Shown here: piece by piece, positions 33,301 through 61,310 of the stretch | Numbering within the stretch: the stretch's first letter is position 1 | How the letters are laid out: each line of letters opens with the position of its first letter | NCBI GenBank assembly: GCA_949126835.1 | Contig: OX421509.1 | Location: 13,795,279-13,859,278 of the forward strand | Length of the DNA: 64,000 nucleotides | Direction of reading: 5' to 3' | From: Anisus vortex | Lineage: Eukaryota; Mollusca; Gastropoda; Planorbidae | Translations under genes and position numbers: made by a program | Notes under the pieces: model-generated | The model's input: the letters and a program-made list of their open reading frames with translations, nothing else | Told to the model about the DNA's origin: nothing | Databases searched by the model: none

Positions 33301-33663
33301 TTCTTTGTCTTTCTATGTGTCTATCTCTCTGTCTTTCTCTCTGTCCCTCTCTGTTTTTCTCCCCGTCTCTCTCTTTGTCTCTGTCTCTCTGTGTCCCTCT
33401 TTTTGTCTCTCTCTGTCTCTCTCTCTCAATAATTTTCTGGTATTTCCTCCCCCCTCCCAAATTACATCTACCTCTATTTCATTTTTTTTTACCCCAAAAC
33501 TGCAGACAAAATGGCCGAGGACGTCGCATTTCTGGAAGACCTGAAGCCGGTCAAGTCTGAACCGTCTCCACAATCGGAAGCCAGCTTAGCCCGCGGCCTC
33601 GGGAAAGAGAGATCCCAGGTCACGCTGAAGTTGTCCAGGAGCGCTTCAACCAACATTATTTAA
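9304..33663 (+). CDS. Gene B: CTLD-EGF-(F-lectin-like)x2-EGF-TM receptor
   Basis: Complete by my assembly. Exons: 9304-9376, 10503-10591, 11978-12068, 13222-13431, 15137-15277, 17363-17512, 19857-20045, 21160-21360, 28676-28894, 30497-30634, 32845-33144 and 33506-33663. They total 1959 nt, or 652 residues plus stop. Layout by residue: signal 1-24; CTLD 25-154 with EPN and an IND remnant of WND; EGF1 155-201; divergent F-lectin-like module 202-314; F-lectin module 315-454; 8-Cys EGF2 455-500; Ser/Thr/Ala/Pro stalk 501-550; membrane span about 562-583; cytoplasmic tail to 652 with no tyrosine beyond the juxtamembrane IYIIY. Predicted type I surface lectin receptor. A young LTR retrotransposon sits in the intron between the two halves of its F-lectin domain. 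Function is inferred from the domains only. Confidence 0.85.
9890..10275. repeat. Minisatellite, ~100-bp unit with (CT)n
   Basis: About four tandem units share AATCTTATAATCATAGTAGC, TTTGACCATGACCAACCTAT, AAGCAGAGGTGCC and an internal CT run of variable length. It lies in the first intron of gene B. Confidence 0.9.
10503..10591 (+). CDS. Gene B exon 2: CTLD part 1
   Basis: This 89-nt exon, phase 1 in and phase 0 out, has acceptor CCGTCCACAG and donor AAG/GTACTC. It encodes ALGCNDNDSVLVDEMCIF, then YDPTRSNWFEAK. It aligns with gene A 5471-5377 and gene C 38251-38345. Confidence 0.92.
10675..11945. repeat. Minisatellite with 289-bp higher-order period
   Basis: Base units of about 40-48 bp contain AAATGATCTTTGTTCTG and TTTTCTTGTGACTTTTTA. 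From about 10980 to 11700 they are organised in a higher-order repeat: the marker AATGAAATGATCTTTG recurs at 11104, 11393 and 11682. It fills the intron between CTLD exons 1 and 2 of gene B and runs up to the acceptor. Confidence 0.92.
11978..12068 (+). CDS. Gene B exon 3: CTLD part 2
   Basis: This 91-nt exon, phase 0 in and phase 1 out, has acceptor TTTTCTCAG. I chose the donor ACAC/GTAATC because it restores the frame into the next exon and matches the gene A donor ACAC/GTAATG. Reading on would lose phase. It encodes KTCAKHGMHLATVQSPEQ, then ILRMISILPPKT. Confidence 0.88.
12305..12512 (-). mobile_element. SINE copy
   Basis: Minus-strand copy in a gene B intron: CCAGTGTTCGAACTCAGGAC on the plus strand is the complement of the B-box region, and CCCATCAGAGCTGGGTAGA marks the body. 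Moderately diverged. Confidence 0.8.
12798..12908 (+). mobile_element. SINE 3' half
   Basis: Contains only the right part of the family: CCCTAGTATGCCGTGGCCAC, AACTGGTGAACACTGCTTCA, then GATCAATTTGGTCCGAAGGG. Confidence 0.8.
13222..13431 (+). CDS. Gene B exon 4: CTLD part 3
   Basis: This 210-nt phase 1-1 exon has acceptor TTTTCATAG and donor CGAC/GTGAGT. It encodes LDAWVGGND, FIWDEDHR, WRPTEPNH, then EDCTFVND, RLINDVKC and LCMYRR. EPN and the ND of the usual WND are both kept, so calcium-dependent sugar binding of the mannose type is plausible for this copy. Confidence 0.93.
13555..13832 (+). mobile_element. SINE copy, near full length
   Basis: Begins GGGGCACGGTAGCCAAGC (A-box-like), has the B box GGTTCGAATCCTGGTGGAGG, body CCCTGAGTCTACCCAGCTCT and end CCGAAGAGTACTTTACTTTT. 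One of the best copies for a consensus. Confidence 0.88.
14150..14788. other. Gene B intron, no gene seen
   Basis: AT-rich intron sequence between the SINE at 13555 and the minisatellite at 14789. Nothing recognised. Confidence 0.5.
14789..15064. repeat. Minisatellite, ~16-bp GTAGAATCACTCAAAT unit
   Basis: About 17 imperfect tandem units of GTAGAATCACTCAAAT, ending about 70 bp before the EGF1 exon of gene B. Confidence 0.92.
15137..15277 (+). CDS. Gene B exon 5: EGF-like module 1
   Basis: This 141-nt phase 1-1 exon (47 residues) has acceptor CTTCAACAG and donor TTTC/GTAAGT. Six cysteines: YICHCVGGTCLSDGTC, then QCSKGWFGPSCQF. Same length as the gene C exon at 42022. Confidence 0.92.
15290..15872. 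repeat. Minisatellite, 36-bp unit, starts at the EGF1 donor
   Basis: About 16 units of TATTACTTTCTCTTATAG plus TCTTATTTTATCTTATAG. It begins only about 15 bp after the splice donor of the EGF1 exon. Each unit holds a pyrimidine-rich stretch ending in TATAG, resembling a 3' splice acceptor. Confidence 0.93.
16545..17232. repeat. GATA-family array (TAGATAAA units)
   Basis: About 690 bp of GATAAATA and GATA units, with GATGAATA variants near 16895-17030. The long Ile/Tyr/Leu/Ser frames on the minus strand are artefacts of it. Confidence 0.95.
17363..17512 (+). CDS. Gene B exon 6: first F-lectin-like module, first half
   Basis: This 150-nt phase 1-1 exon has acceptor ACCAAACAG and donor CCAG/GTACTT. 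It encodes SLSGDKYGPLGVLADNDD, TTCKP, then IKVKLRAGSFFTWIRIIV. It has the same length as the gene A and C copies. Confidence 0.92.
17578..17792 (-). mobile_element. SINE copy, highly degenerate
   Basis: Faint match on the minus strand: CCGCAAGGGTATTGTGTAAC and CAGCACAATTCCAGCC correspond to the family body. The head is barely visible. Confidence 0.45.
18055..19035. repeat. Minisatellite, 26-bp unit
   Basis: About 37 tandem units of TGTATGTTTCATGATGCTG plus TGACAAT, with GATGATG and TTTTATG variants. Intronic in gene B. Confidence 0.95.
19285..19530 (+). mobile_element. Non-LTR retrotransposon 3' end (Nimbus-like)
   Basis: Plus-strand copy of the family 3' end (AACAAATGCATATGAGCAGT, GGCATCCGAGCATGGAATGG), ending in TATAATATAAGATAAG. 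RT frame degraded. Confidence 0.75.
19588..19822 (+). mobile_element. SINE copy ending 35 bp before an exon
   Basis: Head CAGCGCGTTCGACTGGCGAT, B box GGTTCGACTCCTGGTGGAGG, end GGTCCAAAGGGTATTTTGTC. Its end lies about 35 bp from the acceptor of gene B exon 7, so it borders the branch-point region. Confidence 0.85.
19857..20045 (+). CDS. Gene B exon 7: first F-lectin-like module, second half
   Basis: This 189-nt phase 1-1 exon has acceptor TTTCTTCAG and donor GGGG/GTGCGT. It encodes HLGGFELYFNTFGVKVVCQG, then ISCVEGPFVVDDVLLSW and ICSLYING. Strongly similar to gene A 701-513, less so to gene C 46753-46947. Confidence 0.92.
20167..20447. mobile_element. Palindromic MITE (GATGGACCGC family)
   Basis: The left end has GGATGGACCGCTTGCTTTGA. 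The right end has AATGGAGCAATCGGTCCAT followed by TTCATTATAGTC, its approximate reverse complement. The same family occurs at 35335-36165, 41690-41985 and, partly, 61780-61915. Confidence 0.7.
20560..20622. repeat. 12-bp tandem repeat ACATAATATAAA
   Basis: Five tandem units in the gene B intron, inside or next to a LINE remnant. Confidence 0.9.
20640..20935 (-). mobile_element. Non-LTR retrotransposon ORF2 C-terminal remnant
   Basis: The minus strand reads, with frameshifts, like the end of a LINE ORF2: GEMAAGTRKRGRPRLRFKDV, then IDHKSWEGLL. It is a different family from 8640-8850. Confidence 0.75.
21160..21360 (+). CDS. Gene B exon 8: F-lectin module, first half
   Basis: This 201-nt phase 1-1 exon has acceptor TTCCGTCAG and donor CCAC/GTAAGT. 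It encodes QNFALLEGTSLGDD, SSSLAVDGRRS, then DECFTG, VWTLKFKRP and VNEIVIYRRP. The N.AL..S, AVDG..C, W.L.F and EIVIY.R pattern is typical of fucolectin/F5-8 C galactose-binding domains. Confidence 0.93.
21672..21881. mobile_element. hAT-type MITE
   Basis: The terminal inverted repeats start CAGGTGTCGGCAACC and end GTTGCCGACCCCC. Flanks GAATATTG (left) and GAATAGTG (right) look like an 8-bp target duplication with one mismatch. The body has the family segment GTGCCATTGAACATCGCTCT. Non-autonomous. Confidence 0.8.
21920..23198 (+). repeat. 5' LTR of the gene B LTR retrotransposon
   Basis: 1279 bp, starting TGTCACAATTCTGG and ending ATCGTGACA, so the ends are TG..CA with a short inverted repeat. 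The only differences I saw from the 3' LTR are two one-base changes in poly-C runs. TATA-like TATAAATT at 22551 and AATAAA near 23011 are possible promoter and polyadenylation signals. Confidence 0.95.
23405..23545. repeat. 21-bp minisatellite in the LTR element leader
   Basis: About six units of CCACCCCAGCCTACGCCTACG with CTTACG variants, with looser copies up to 23660. Because 21 is a multiple of three, the frame is kept. One plus-strand frame reads RHPSLRL repeats until a stop near 23563. No start codon supports it as a protein. Confidence 0.85.
24190..26010 (+). CDS. LTR element ORF1: gag coil, PR-like, IN C-terminus, RT N-terminus
   Basis: A 606-residue open frame. Residues 1-55 are a highly charged coil (QQREDRLRVEAEKLRL), like the N-terminus of some gag proteins. 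Residues about 100-181 resemble a retropepsin but have SSG in place of the catalytic DSG, and end DVVLGSRYV. Residues about 229-375 resemble the end of an integrase: AYRSTPHSTLGYTPDEMLLG, YDRRAKERSLAPGDQ, then WRGPY of the GPY/F motif and INLLKRY. Residues about 420-530 resemble the start of a Ty3/Gypsy RT (PGRTN, EVIEEEINYPL, APVRLVQKGD). The integrase piece comes before the RT piece, unlike the usual Ty3 order. Confidence 0.8.
   Translation: MAKGRLLRKQQREDRLRVEAEKLRLGKIAREEKQLDRELRLEQREENRSDEQQPKAHTGPDHSQNPPIICCVVTLCTAGTPGRPTTPDDPETKTERNIEINSKRARAILSSGLQAEGIIKASFVNPSDYTGESIQITIAWGITETLPTARVYIRSTLYTGTATLAVRADLSFDVVLGSRYVRVNDFPLPPLASVATHAHPDPVPHPPVESPTANELPRAQQEDPTLAPLSAYRSTPHSTLGYTPDEMLLGPQPSDPLERLKGAWTKPSPHPEELSVYAYTNNLQTRLKTVHSIASKHLAKEREKKETLYDRRAKERSLAPGDQALLLLPTSYNKLQLAWRGPYPVTKKLSGTKYLIKIGNEDKLFPINLLKRYIERPRDNKPPVATTIAEETKADDSLTAFPLQQTETIRDVEICPLPTPEQAKTVETLLPSYADVQADTPGRTNLETLTTKVTDPRTIKVKPYTNPHAKLEVIEEEINYPLAHNAIASSTSPFNAPVRLVQKGDIIESPHPRGKIHPPPASRRENGRPGMSPSPFSRPRHPQPRRPYRDNHCANPPPLIKPNSVPSSRPGQSQSRPPPPLQDSRRRDHRHARPTPHLAPEQEPAD
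26056..26721 (+). CDS. LTR element ORF2: retropepsin-like plus RT thumb remnant
   Basis: A 221-residue frame starting 45 nt after ORF1 stops, in another frame. Residues 20-107 are retropepsin-like, with DSG at 34-36 and DILLGRPIV at the end. Residues about 150-215 match the post-catalytic RT region of Ty3/Gypsy pol: LRQTLGEFSNYQNTLIPNFR, then ITRPLFRLL and a DAFETLQQCL segment. The palm and RNase H are absent. The protease segment is homologous to the one in ORF1 (shared DYTG and LYTG/LFTG motifs). It may be a decayed pol remnant without its own function. Confidence 0.7.
   Translation: MFSISSADKHNQFPRSYVDEIVRINGRLASCTYDSGLSFEALVTQSKIDPRDYTGRYVRLQGPSHNSPIQQLPTALVNLSSALFTGPIEAAVIEGLQVDILLGRPIVGKQTHCLPTPATYGSPRPTPNQTPLPHPMSIKDKLRHARLPTTRLELRQTLGEFSNYQNTLIPNFRKITRPLFRLLNAPTSFPLSWDKLATDAFETLQQCLGQNPFRHTRHSGH
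26884..28164 (+). repeat. 3' LTR of the gene B LTR retrotransposon
   Basis: 1281 bp, same ends as the 5' LTR. The two extra bases lie in the poly-C runs near 27435 and 27550. Followed by ATTTT, the second copy of the target duplication. Confidence 0.95.
28330..28512 (+). mobile_element. SINE copy, degenerate
   Basis: GATATTAGTT, TCTCCTAGCATGCCGTGGAC and GATCAATCTGGTCCGATCGG mark the family. The head is poor. Confidence 0.7.
28676..28894 (+). CDS. Gene B exon 9: F-lectin module, second half
   Basis: This 219-nt phase 1-1 exon has acceptor ATGACAG and donor GGAG/GTAACA. It encodes YSFMNKFHIKSFDGNG, VLMFHYNDTG, then NMIEIVMDA and YLELCEVETFG. The final LCEV..FG is the typical end of molluscan F-lectin modules that precede an EGF. 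Confidence 0.93.
28990..29500. repeat. Minisatellite, ~18-bp CCAGAGATTGACTCGA unit
   Basis: Degenerate tandem units of GACTCGACTCCAGAGATT type, about 500 bp, in a gene B intron. Confidence 0.85.
29555..30030 (+). mobile_element. Second tRNA-headed dispersed repeat
   Basis: A-box-like TAGCTGAGTGGCTAGCGACA and B-box-like GGTTCTATTCC, then a body with ACCCAATCACAATATTTATT. Related to 1375-1870. The terminal hairpin is missing, though ACGACGGGCAATTTAGCTTG near 30380 may be its displaced end. Confidence 0.55.
30163..30344. mobile_element. hAT-type MITE with 8-bp target duplication
   Basis: Ends CAGGGGTCGGCAAC and GTTGCCGACCCCCTG. Flanks CTCTATAG and CTCTACAG are a target duplication with one mismatch. 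Gene B intron. Confidence 0.88.
30497..30634 (+). CDS. Gene B exon 10: EGF-like module 2 (8 Cys)
   Basis: This 138-nt phase 1-1 exon has acceptor AATCCAG and donor GCGC/GTAAGT. It encodes CGSPDYGLFCDKTCDVTC, CHYTGRCIAC, then a last Cys. Eight cysteines, as in MEGF/laminin-type EGF modules, with the YG.FC..C opening shared by C and D. Confidence 0.93.
30960..31228 (+). mobile_element. SINE copy, near full length
   Basis: Starts after a poly-G run. Head CAGCGCGTTCGACTGGCGTA, modified B box GGTTAGAATCC, end CGACGAGATACTTTACTTTA. Confidence 0.88.
31229..32261. other. Gene B intron, no gene seen
   Basis: AT-rich, unique-looking intron sequence. No repeat or exon recognised. Confidence 0.5.
32262..32524 (+). 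mobile_element. SINE copy, near full length
   Basis: Head CAGCGCGTTCGACTGGCGAT, B box GGTTCGAATCCTGGTGCAGG, end GGTCCGAAGAGAACTTTACT. Confidence 0.88.
32845..33144 (+). CDS. Gene B exon 11: stalk and membrane span
   Basis: This 300-nt phase 1-1 exon has acceptor TTTCCACCAG and donor TCCG/GTGCGA. It encodes a Pro/Thr/Ala-rich stalk of about 50 residues (likely O-glycosylated), then a span YLVLGNLLLALTVVLLIIYI, then YTRKES as a basic stop-transfer. The single Asn in the span is unusual but not charged. Confidence 0.92.
33190..33432. repeat. TCTCTGTCTC simple repeat
   Basis: Pyrimidine-rich repeat in the last intron of gene B, starting about 45 bp after the donor. Frames on both strands here are artefacts. 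Confidence 0.9.
33506..33663 (+). CDS. Gene B exon 12: cytoplasmic tail and stop
   Basis: This 158-nt terminal exon has acceptor AACTGCAG and ends in TAA at 33661-33663. It encodes DKMAEDVAFLEDLKPVKSEP, a Ser-rich segment, then SQVTLKLSRSASTNII. It has no tyrosine, so no ITIM or ITAM. RSAS is a possible basic-residue-directed kinase site. Confidence 0.9.
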
Positions 33664-33873
33664 GTGTTGCTGATGTCGTTGTTGCTTGTTTGTTTGTTTG
33701 TTTTTCTGTCCACCAAGAATGTGTATTATAGTCATCCACTTTGTAGTAGAAAAGCATGAGAGAAACAAAACACTTAGAAAACACAGTGGCTCGCCGTTCT
33801 TGTCAGGTTTCTCTTCGGAGGAAAGGCACTCTTCGGTGTTTCGTGAAAATGTGGAATGCATGCCGTTAGTGTT

Positions 33874-34400
33874 TACTGGAGGCCGACCGAAACCATACCG
33901 AAAGTTAATCGAAAATTGTTTTTTATGCCGAAACTGAAGCCGAAACCAAAAGTTTCACTACACCTTCGGCCGAAACCGGAAGATAAACCGAAATTGCCAA
34001 ACAAAAAGATTTTTTAAAAAGACTGCACAGTAATCCCACACTCCATTTTTTCTTACATTCTTTGGGGTTTGGGGGTTAAATAACAGATGAATTTGAACAA
34101 ATGAAACTTCAATTTTCCACCTCAAAACAGATTAATTTGCAACAGTGTTAACTAAATGAAATGATCAATCAACAGAGTAATAGATGTCAGCACTAGCCGT
34201 TGCAGCCTGAATTTAGTTTGAAAGTTAATTAAAGTAAATATTTGGTTGATGACCGAAAGTCAATATCAGAGTTTCGACCGTAACAGGAAGATAACGTTTT
34301 TGGCTTCGGCCGAAAACCGAAATCTACGCCGAGAGATGACGTTTGCCTACTTTCGTCGCAGGAACCGAAAACCTAATTTCGGTCGGCGGACTATTACCCG
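33874..34400. mobile_element. MITE-like repeat with GGCCGACCGAAA ends
   Basis: Left end GAGGCCGACCGAAACC and right end ATTTCGGTCGGCGGAC are inverted repeats. The interior is rich in CGGCCGAAACC. A related stretch occurs inverted at 57580-57715. It starts about 210 bp downstream of the gene B stop and would be in its 3' UTR. Confidence 0.6.
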
Positions 34401-34667
34401 ACTATTACATTAGGTTCTCTTTGTGTTTTCTATTACTGTGCTTAGTAAAAAAAAACACAGGTTAGGGGTCAGAGGTGGAAGGTTAAAAAGTAAAATTATA
34501 TTATGTTACGGTTGAGATGTACGGTGTGAATGTTTGAAAACACGACACAAAACTAAAAGTTCTAATTGAGCATGACTTATTGTCGTCAACGCAATTTTCG
34601 TTATACAACATGTTCAATATAGTAGACTTCGTGTGTGTGTGGGGTGGTATATTTTCAGTGTTAGTTA

Positions 34668-34673
34668 AATAAA
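34668..34673 (+). terminator. Possible gene B polyadenylation signal
   Basis: AATAAA about 1 kb after the gene B stop, just before the proposed gene C signal exon. The only support is the hexamer and its position. Confidence 0.35.
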
Positions 34674-34705
34674 ATTCGATATATACAATATACTACTTAA
34701 CCTCA

Positions 34706-57920
<23,215 letters not shown>

Positions 57921-57965
57921 TGACGCACGCAAGCATTTGTATTGCAGACGAAGACACACGATAAA

Positions 57966-57971
57966 AATAAA
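57966..57971 (+). terminator. Gene C polyadenylation signal
   Basis: AATAAA within ATAAAAATAAAATG, 46 bp after the gene C stop codon. This implies a very short 3' UTR. Confidence 0.65.
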
Positions 57972-58100
57972 ATGATCTCTTCGAGACTAAAAATAGCATC
58001 CAATCATCTCTCGTCACTTGGCGCTTCTACTTTACGCGCCTTCTTTCTATAGTGTTATATGTGTATGTAGAATAATAATGACACTTATGATTCTCTAATG

Positions 58101-58301
58101 CAGTCGTCGGCAACCTATTGATATCAATAGCGTGCCAACGTTGGATTCATAAATCAATCATCGTGCCAACAGCCTAAAAGTTATCCTCCCATTTTCTTTT
58201 AGAAGAGACTTGAATTGCATATTTTCGGGGATCTGCCGCGTGCAATTTAAAATGTACAGCGTGCCATGTTTGGCACACGTTCCGCAGGTTGCCAACCCCT
58301 G
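58101..58301. mobile_element. hAT-type MITE with perfect 8-bp duplication
   Basis: Ends CAGTCGTCGGCAACCT and AGGTTGCCAACCCCTG, flanked by CTCTAATG on both sides (58093-58100 and 58302-58309). Confidence 0.9.
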
Positions 58302-58540
58302 CTCTAATGTATCTTATTTTAATATATATTTGCCAATAAATAAACTTTCAGATACAAAAGCAAATCGCAAGTCACTTTAAAAAGCTATCAAATATTAATT
58401 AAGCAGTTATAATATCGTGGCTTGTTTTATTTTAAATTGATATAATATGTTTTTTTCTGAAATAAAATGTAATGTGTGCAAACATTTTGTAAATTAAAAT
58501 CTTGCTGTTTTTATTTTTTTTTAAATGATTCTTAAAATTA

Positions 58541-58745
58541 TAGCGCACGATGGCCGAGCTACAGAGCGTTAAGCTAGCGTGCCGAAGGTCCTGAGTCTTT
58601 AATCTTGGTAAAGGCTTTGTTTTTTTCTCCCCGTGTCTGCCGGTGTCCCTAAGTCTGCCCAGCTCCGATGGGGTTCTCCTTGGTATCTGTTGGGGAAAAC
58701 GAAAGGGGGCTGGGCAAGGCCACGATAGCTGCTGAACGCTAACCT
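58541..58745 (+). mobile_element. SINE copy, degenerate
   Basis: CGCACGATGGCCGAGCTACA, CGTGCCGAAGGTCCTGAG, then GTGTCCCTAAGTCTGCCCAG. The B box is lost and the tail rearranged. Confidence 0.75.
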
Positions 58746-58759
58746 CAACCTGTACCTGC

Positions 58760-59268
58760 ATAGCCACAAAGACTGTCGGTCGGGTGAACACGGACTACAA
58801 AGCCAATCGTCTCTAGGCCTATGTTCCGGCTAATTACGTAAAGGTGCATAGCCTAAAGCAACCCGGTGCGATTGGGCCCCTTAGTATTTTTGTTCTAGCC
58901 ACCACATAGATGGATATCGTGTTGTTATAAAATTTAATCCCTCCATCCATCTTTTCTTATCCGCGGTACAAACAGTAACGCAGCACACAGACATGTTTTC
59001 GTTAGCAAATGAACGAATGGAACCGGAAATTTTGGTACACTATGAACTTTAAAGATTCAACATGCATGCATAGGCTAATCATCTAATCATTAAGACTTGT
59101 CAACCAGAACTACATAATACAGTCTGATTACCACTGGAGCGAATTAAACGTATGCAGTCTAAAGTAAGACATTGGTGTCATAAAAAAAACAACAGCATCG
59201 TTATTATCGTAGAAATTTGCATTAAAAAAGAAAACAACAAATATATATTATATATACATACATATAAG
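58760..59268. other. Between genes C and D, no gene seen
   Basis: AT-rich convergent intergenic sequence. Nothing recognised. Confidence 0.5.
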
Positions 59269-59269
59269 A

Positions 59270-59930
59270 GATGAGAGAAAGAGATGAGGCGAGAAGTATT
59301 GAGGGTGAGAGGAAGGGGCGGCAGGAGGGAGGGAGGATGAAAAAAAGGACAGAGAAGTGGATAAGGCAAAAAAAAAAAGATAAGAAGAAAGTGAGAGGGA
59401 CAGAGAAGGAGAGAGAAATGGAGAATAAGAGAAGGGCAGAGAAGGAGAGAGAAATGGAGAATAAGAGAAGGGCAGAGAAGGAGAGAGAAATGGAGAATAA
59501 GAGAAGGACAGAGAAGGAGAGAGAAATGGAGAATAAGAGAAGGGCAGAGAAGGAGAGAGAAATGGAGAATAAGAGAAGGGCAGAGAAGGAGAGAGAAATG
59601 GAAATAAGAGAAGGGCAGAGAAGGAGAGAGAAATGGAGAATAAGAGAAGGGCAGAGAAGGAGAGAGAAATGGAGAATAAGAGAAGGGCAGAGAAGGAGAG
59701 AGAAATGGAGAATAAGAGAAGGAGAGAGAAATTGAGAATAAGAGAAGGGCAGAGAAGGAGAGAGAAATGGAGCATAAGAGAAGGGCAGAGAAGGAGAGAG
59801 AAATGGAGAATAAGAGAAGGGCAGAGAAGGAGAGAGAGATACGGAAAGAGAGAAAGAGGAGAGAGCGAGGGGGAGAGATAGATGGTAGAGAGCGGGAGAG
59901 AGATAGAGAAAGCCATGGCCAATGTTTCGT
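59270..59930. repeat. Minisatellite, 36-bp purine unit
   Basis: About 12 units of GAGAGAGAAATGGAGAATAA plus GAGAAGGGCAGAGAAG. The plus strand reads EREMENKRRAEK repeats and the minus strand Leu/Ser/Phe repeats. It lies just downstream of the gene D stop, so it may be in the gene D 3' UTR. No splice or start context supports a protein. Confidence 0.9.
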
Positions 59931-59966
59931 CCGAGTAAACGAGGTGTCCAGCATTTCAACCAGCCA

Positions 59967-60082
59967 TCACACAATCCTGGTGGACATGGTATCGGACGAC
60001 TCGGAGTGCTCCGAATAGTCTCCGGTCAGCTGCGTGTAGACCGAGGTTCCGGATTCACTGGACGATTGTTCCGGAGACTCTT
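59967..60082 (-). CDS. Gene D exon 5: cytoplasmic tail with ITIM-like motif
   Basis: 116-nt terminal exon, acceptor CTCCCACAG, TGA at 59969-59967. It encodes EESPEQSSSESGTSVYTQL, then TGDYSEHSESSDTMSTRIV. SVYTQL fits the ITIM consensus (S/I/V/L-x-Y-x-x-L) with Tyr at residue 310. A second tyrosine at 317 lies in an acidic, Ser-rich context. Confidence 0.88.
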
Positions 60083-61279
60083 CTGTGGGAGTATAAAACG
60101 TATGTACACCTATTATTAGTTCTATCTCTGATGGGTACCGGACCTTAGTCTATATGTCATATGCCATGGTAAGACCTTAACTATTCACTGGTCTGCGTAA
60201 CAGCTATTAATCTCATTCTACGAACCTCCTATAATACAGTCATTCACTTAGGGCCCGTGAAGCATCGTTCACCAGTTTCTGTGGCCAAAGGTATACTAAG
60301 GGATTGTGTAGCCAGCACAATGCCCGGCCGCCTTTTATTACTTTACTGCAACTAAAGGGACACTCATGGGACACCCTTCCCCATCCCATCCAGGAGAAAA
60401 TAATCCTAGCCTTCACCAGGATTCGAACGCAGGACCTTCAGTACGCCCAGTCGTGCGCGCTGCCGCATCTCGACGACCTATAAACTGATTTTAAACACGT
60501 TTTTTGGTATGGGTTTTTCTTCTGACATTTTGTGGTACGATTTGAGTCTGAGACGTCGGATTGAAAAGCTACCGAGAGCACTGTGCTTGATATAATTTAT
60601 AGACTAACCACTTTTCTCTGCTACGACCGGGGGAGACGGTTCCTTTTGTGTCTTGGTGGACACGTTCAGCCAGACCAGGACGACCGTGGCGACGACGAGG
60701 ATGAAGAGCATGATGGACAGGGTCAGCACCAGGAAGTAGTACTTCTGCAACTGCATCAGCTCGTCGATGGGCGCCGCGGTACCCTTGTTCGACGACGAGG
60801 CCGGCGTGACCTTCTTGGTGGGCGGAGGGGGAGCTAGTAGCTCTTCAACTAGAGTTTAGGGAAACCAAAAAAAATGGGAGGGTAAAAAGTGAGTTGTAAA
60901 GATAAAACAGGGGTCAGAATCAGGCGGTCAAGGGGGTGTCAGTGTTTACGATGTTATCTTTACGGTATCCGCTAGTTTGACCCAAAGAGATTTTCATATC
61001 CCAAGTTCAAAAACAATTTTGGTGGTCCACAGTTCGTTGTTAAATGGTGTTTTACTGCCTCGATACAGTGGCGTATCTAGACGGATTGGGGGGGGGGGGG
61101 GGTAAAGCAGGCGGCCGCGTCATGCGCCAAGGTTTTGGTATATATAAATGTATAAAGAGAGAAAGAGAGACTGTAGAGCGATAGAGATAGGAAGATGGAC
61201 CAACGGACAGTCTACAGGCAGACATGTGAATAGAACAATAGTAGAGCATGCTAACATAGCATGGATAGGCGCGCTATAT

Positions 61280-61310
<31 letters not shown>

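Noticed and set aside
59178..59974. 258-aa minus frame and 154-aa plus frame
   Set aside because: Both come from the 36-bp purine minisatellite after the gene D stop. The minus frame even overlaps the gene D stop region.
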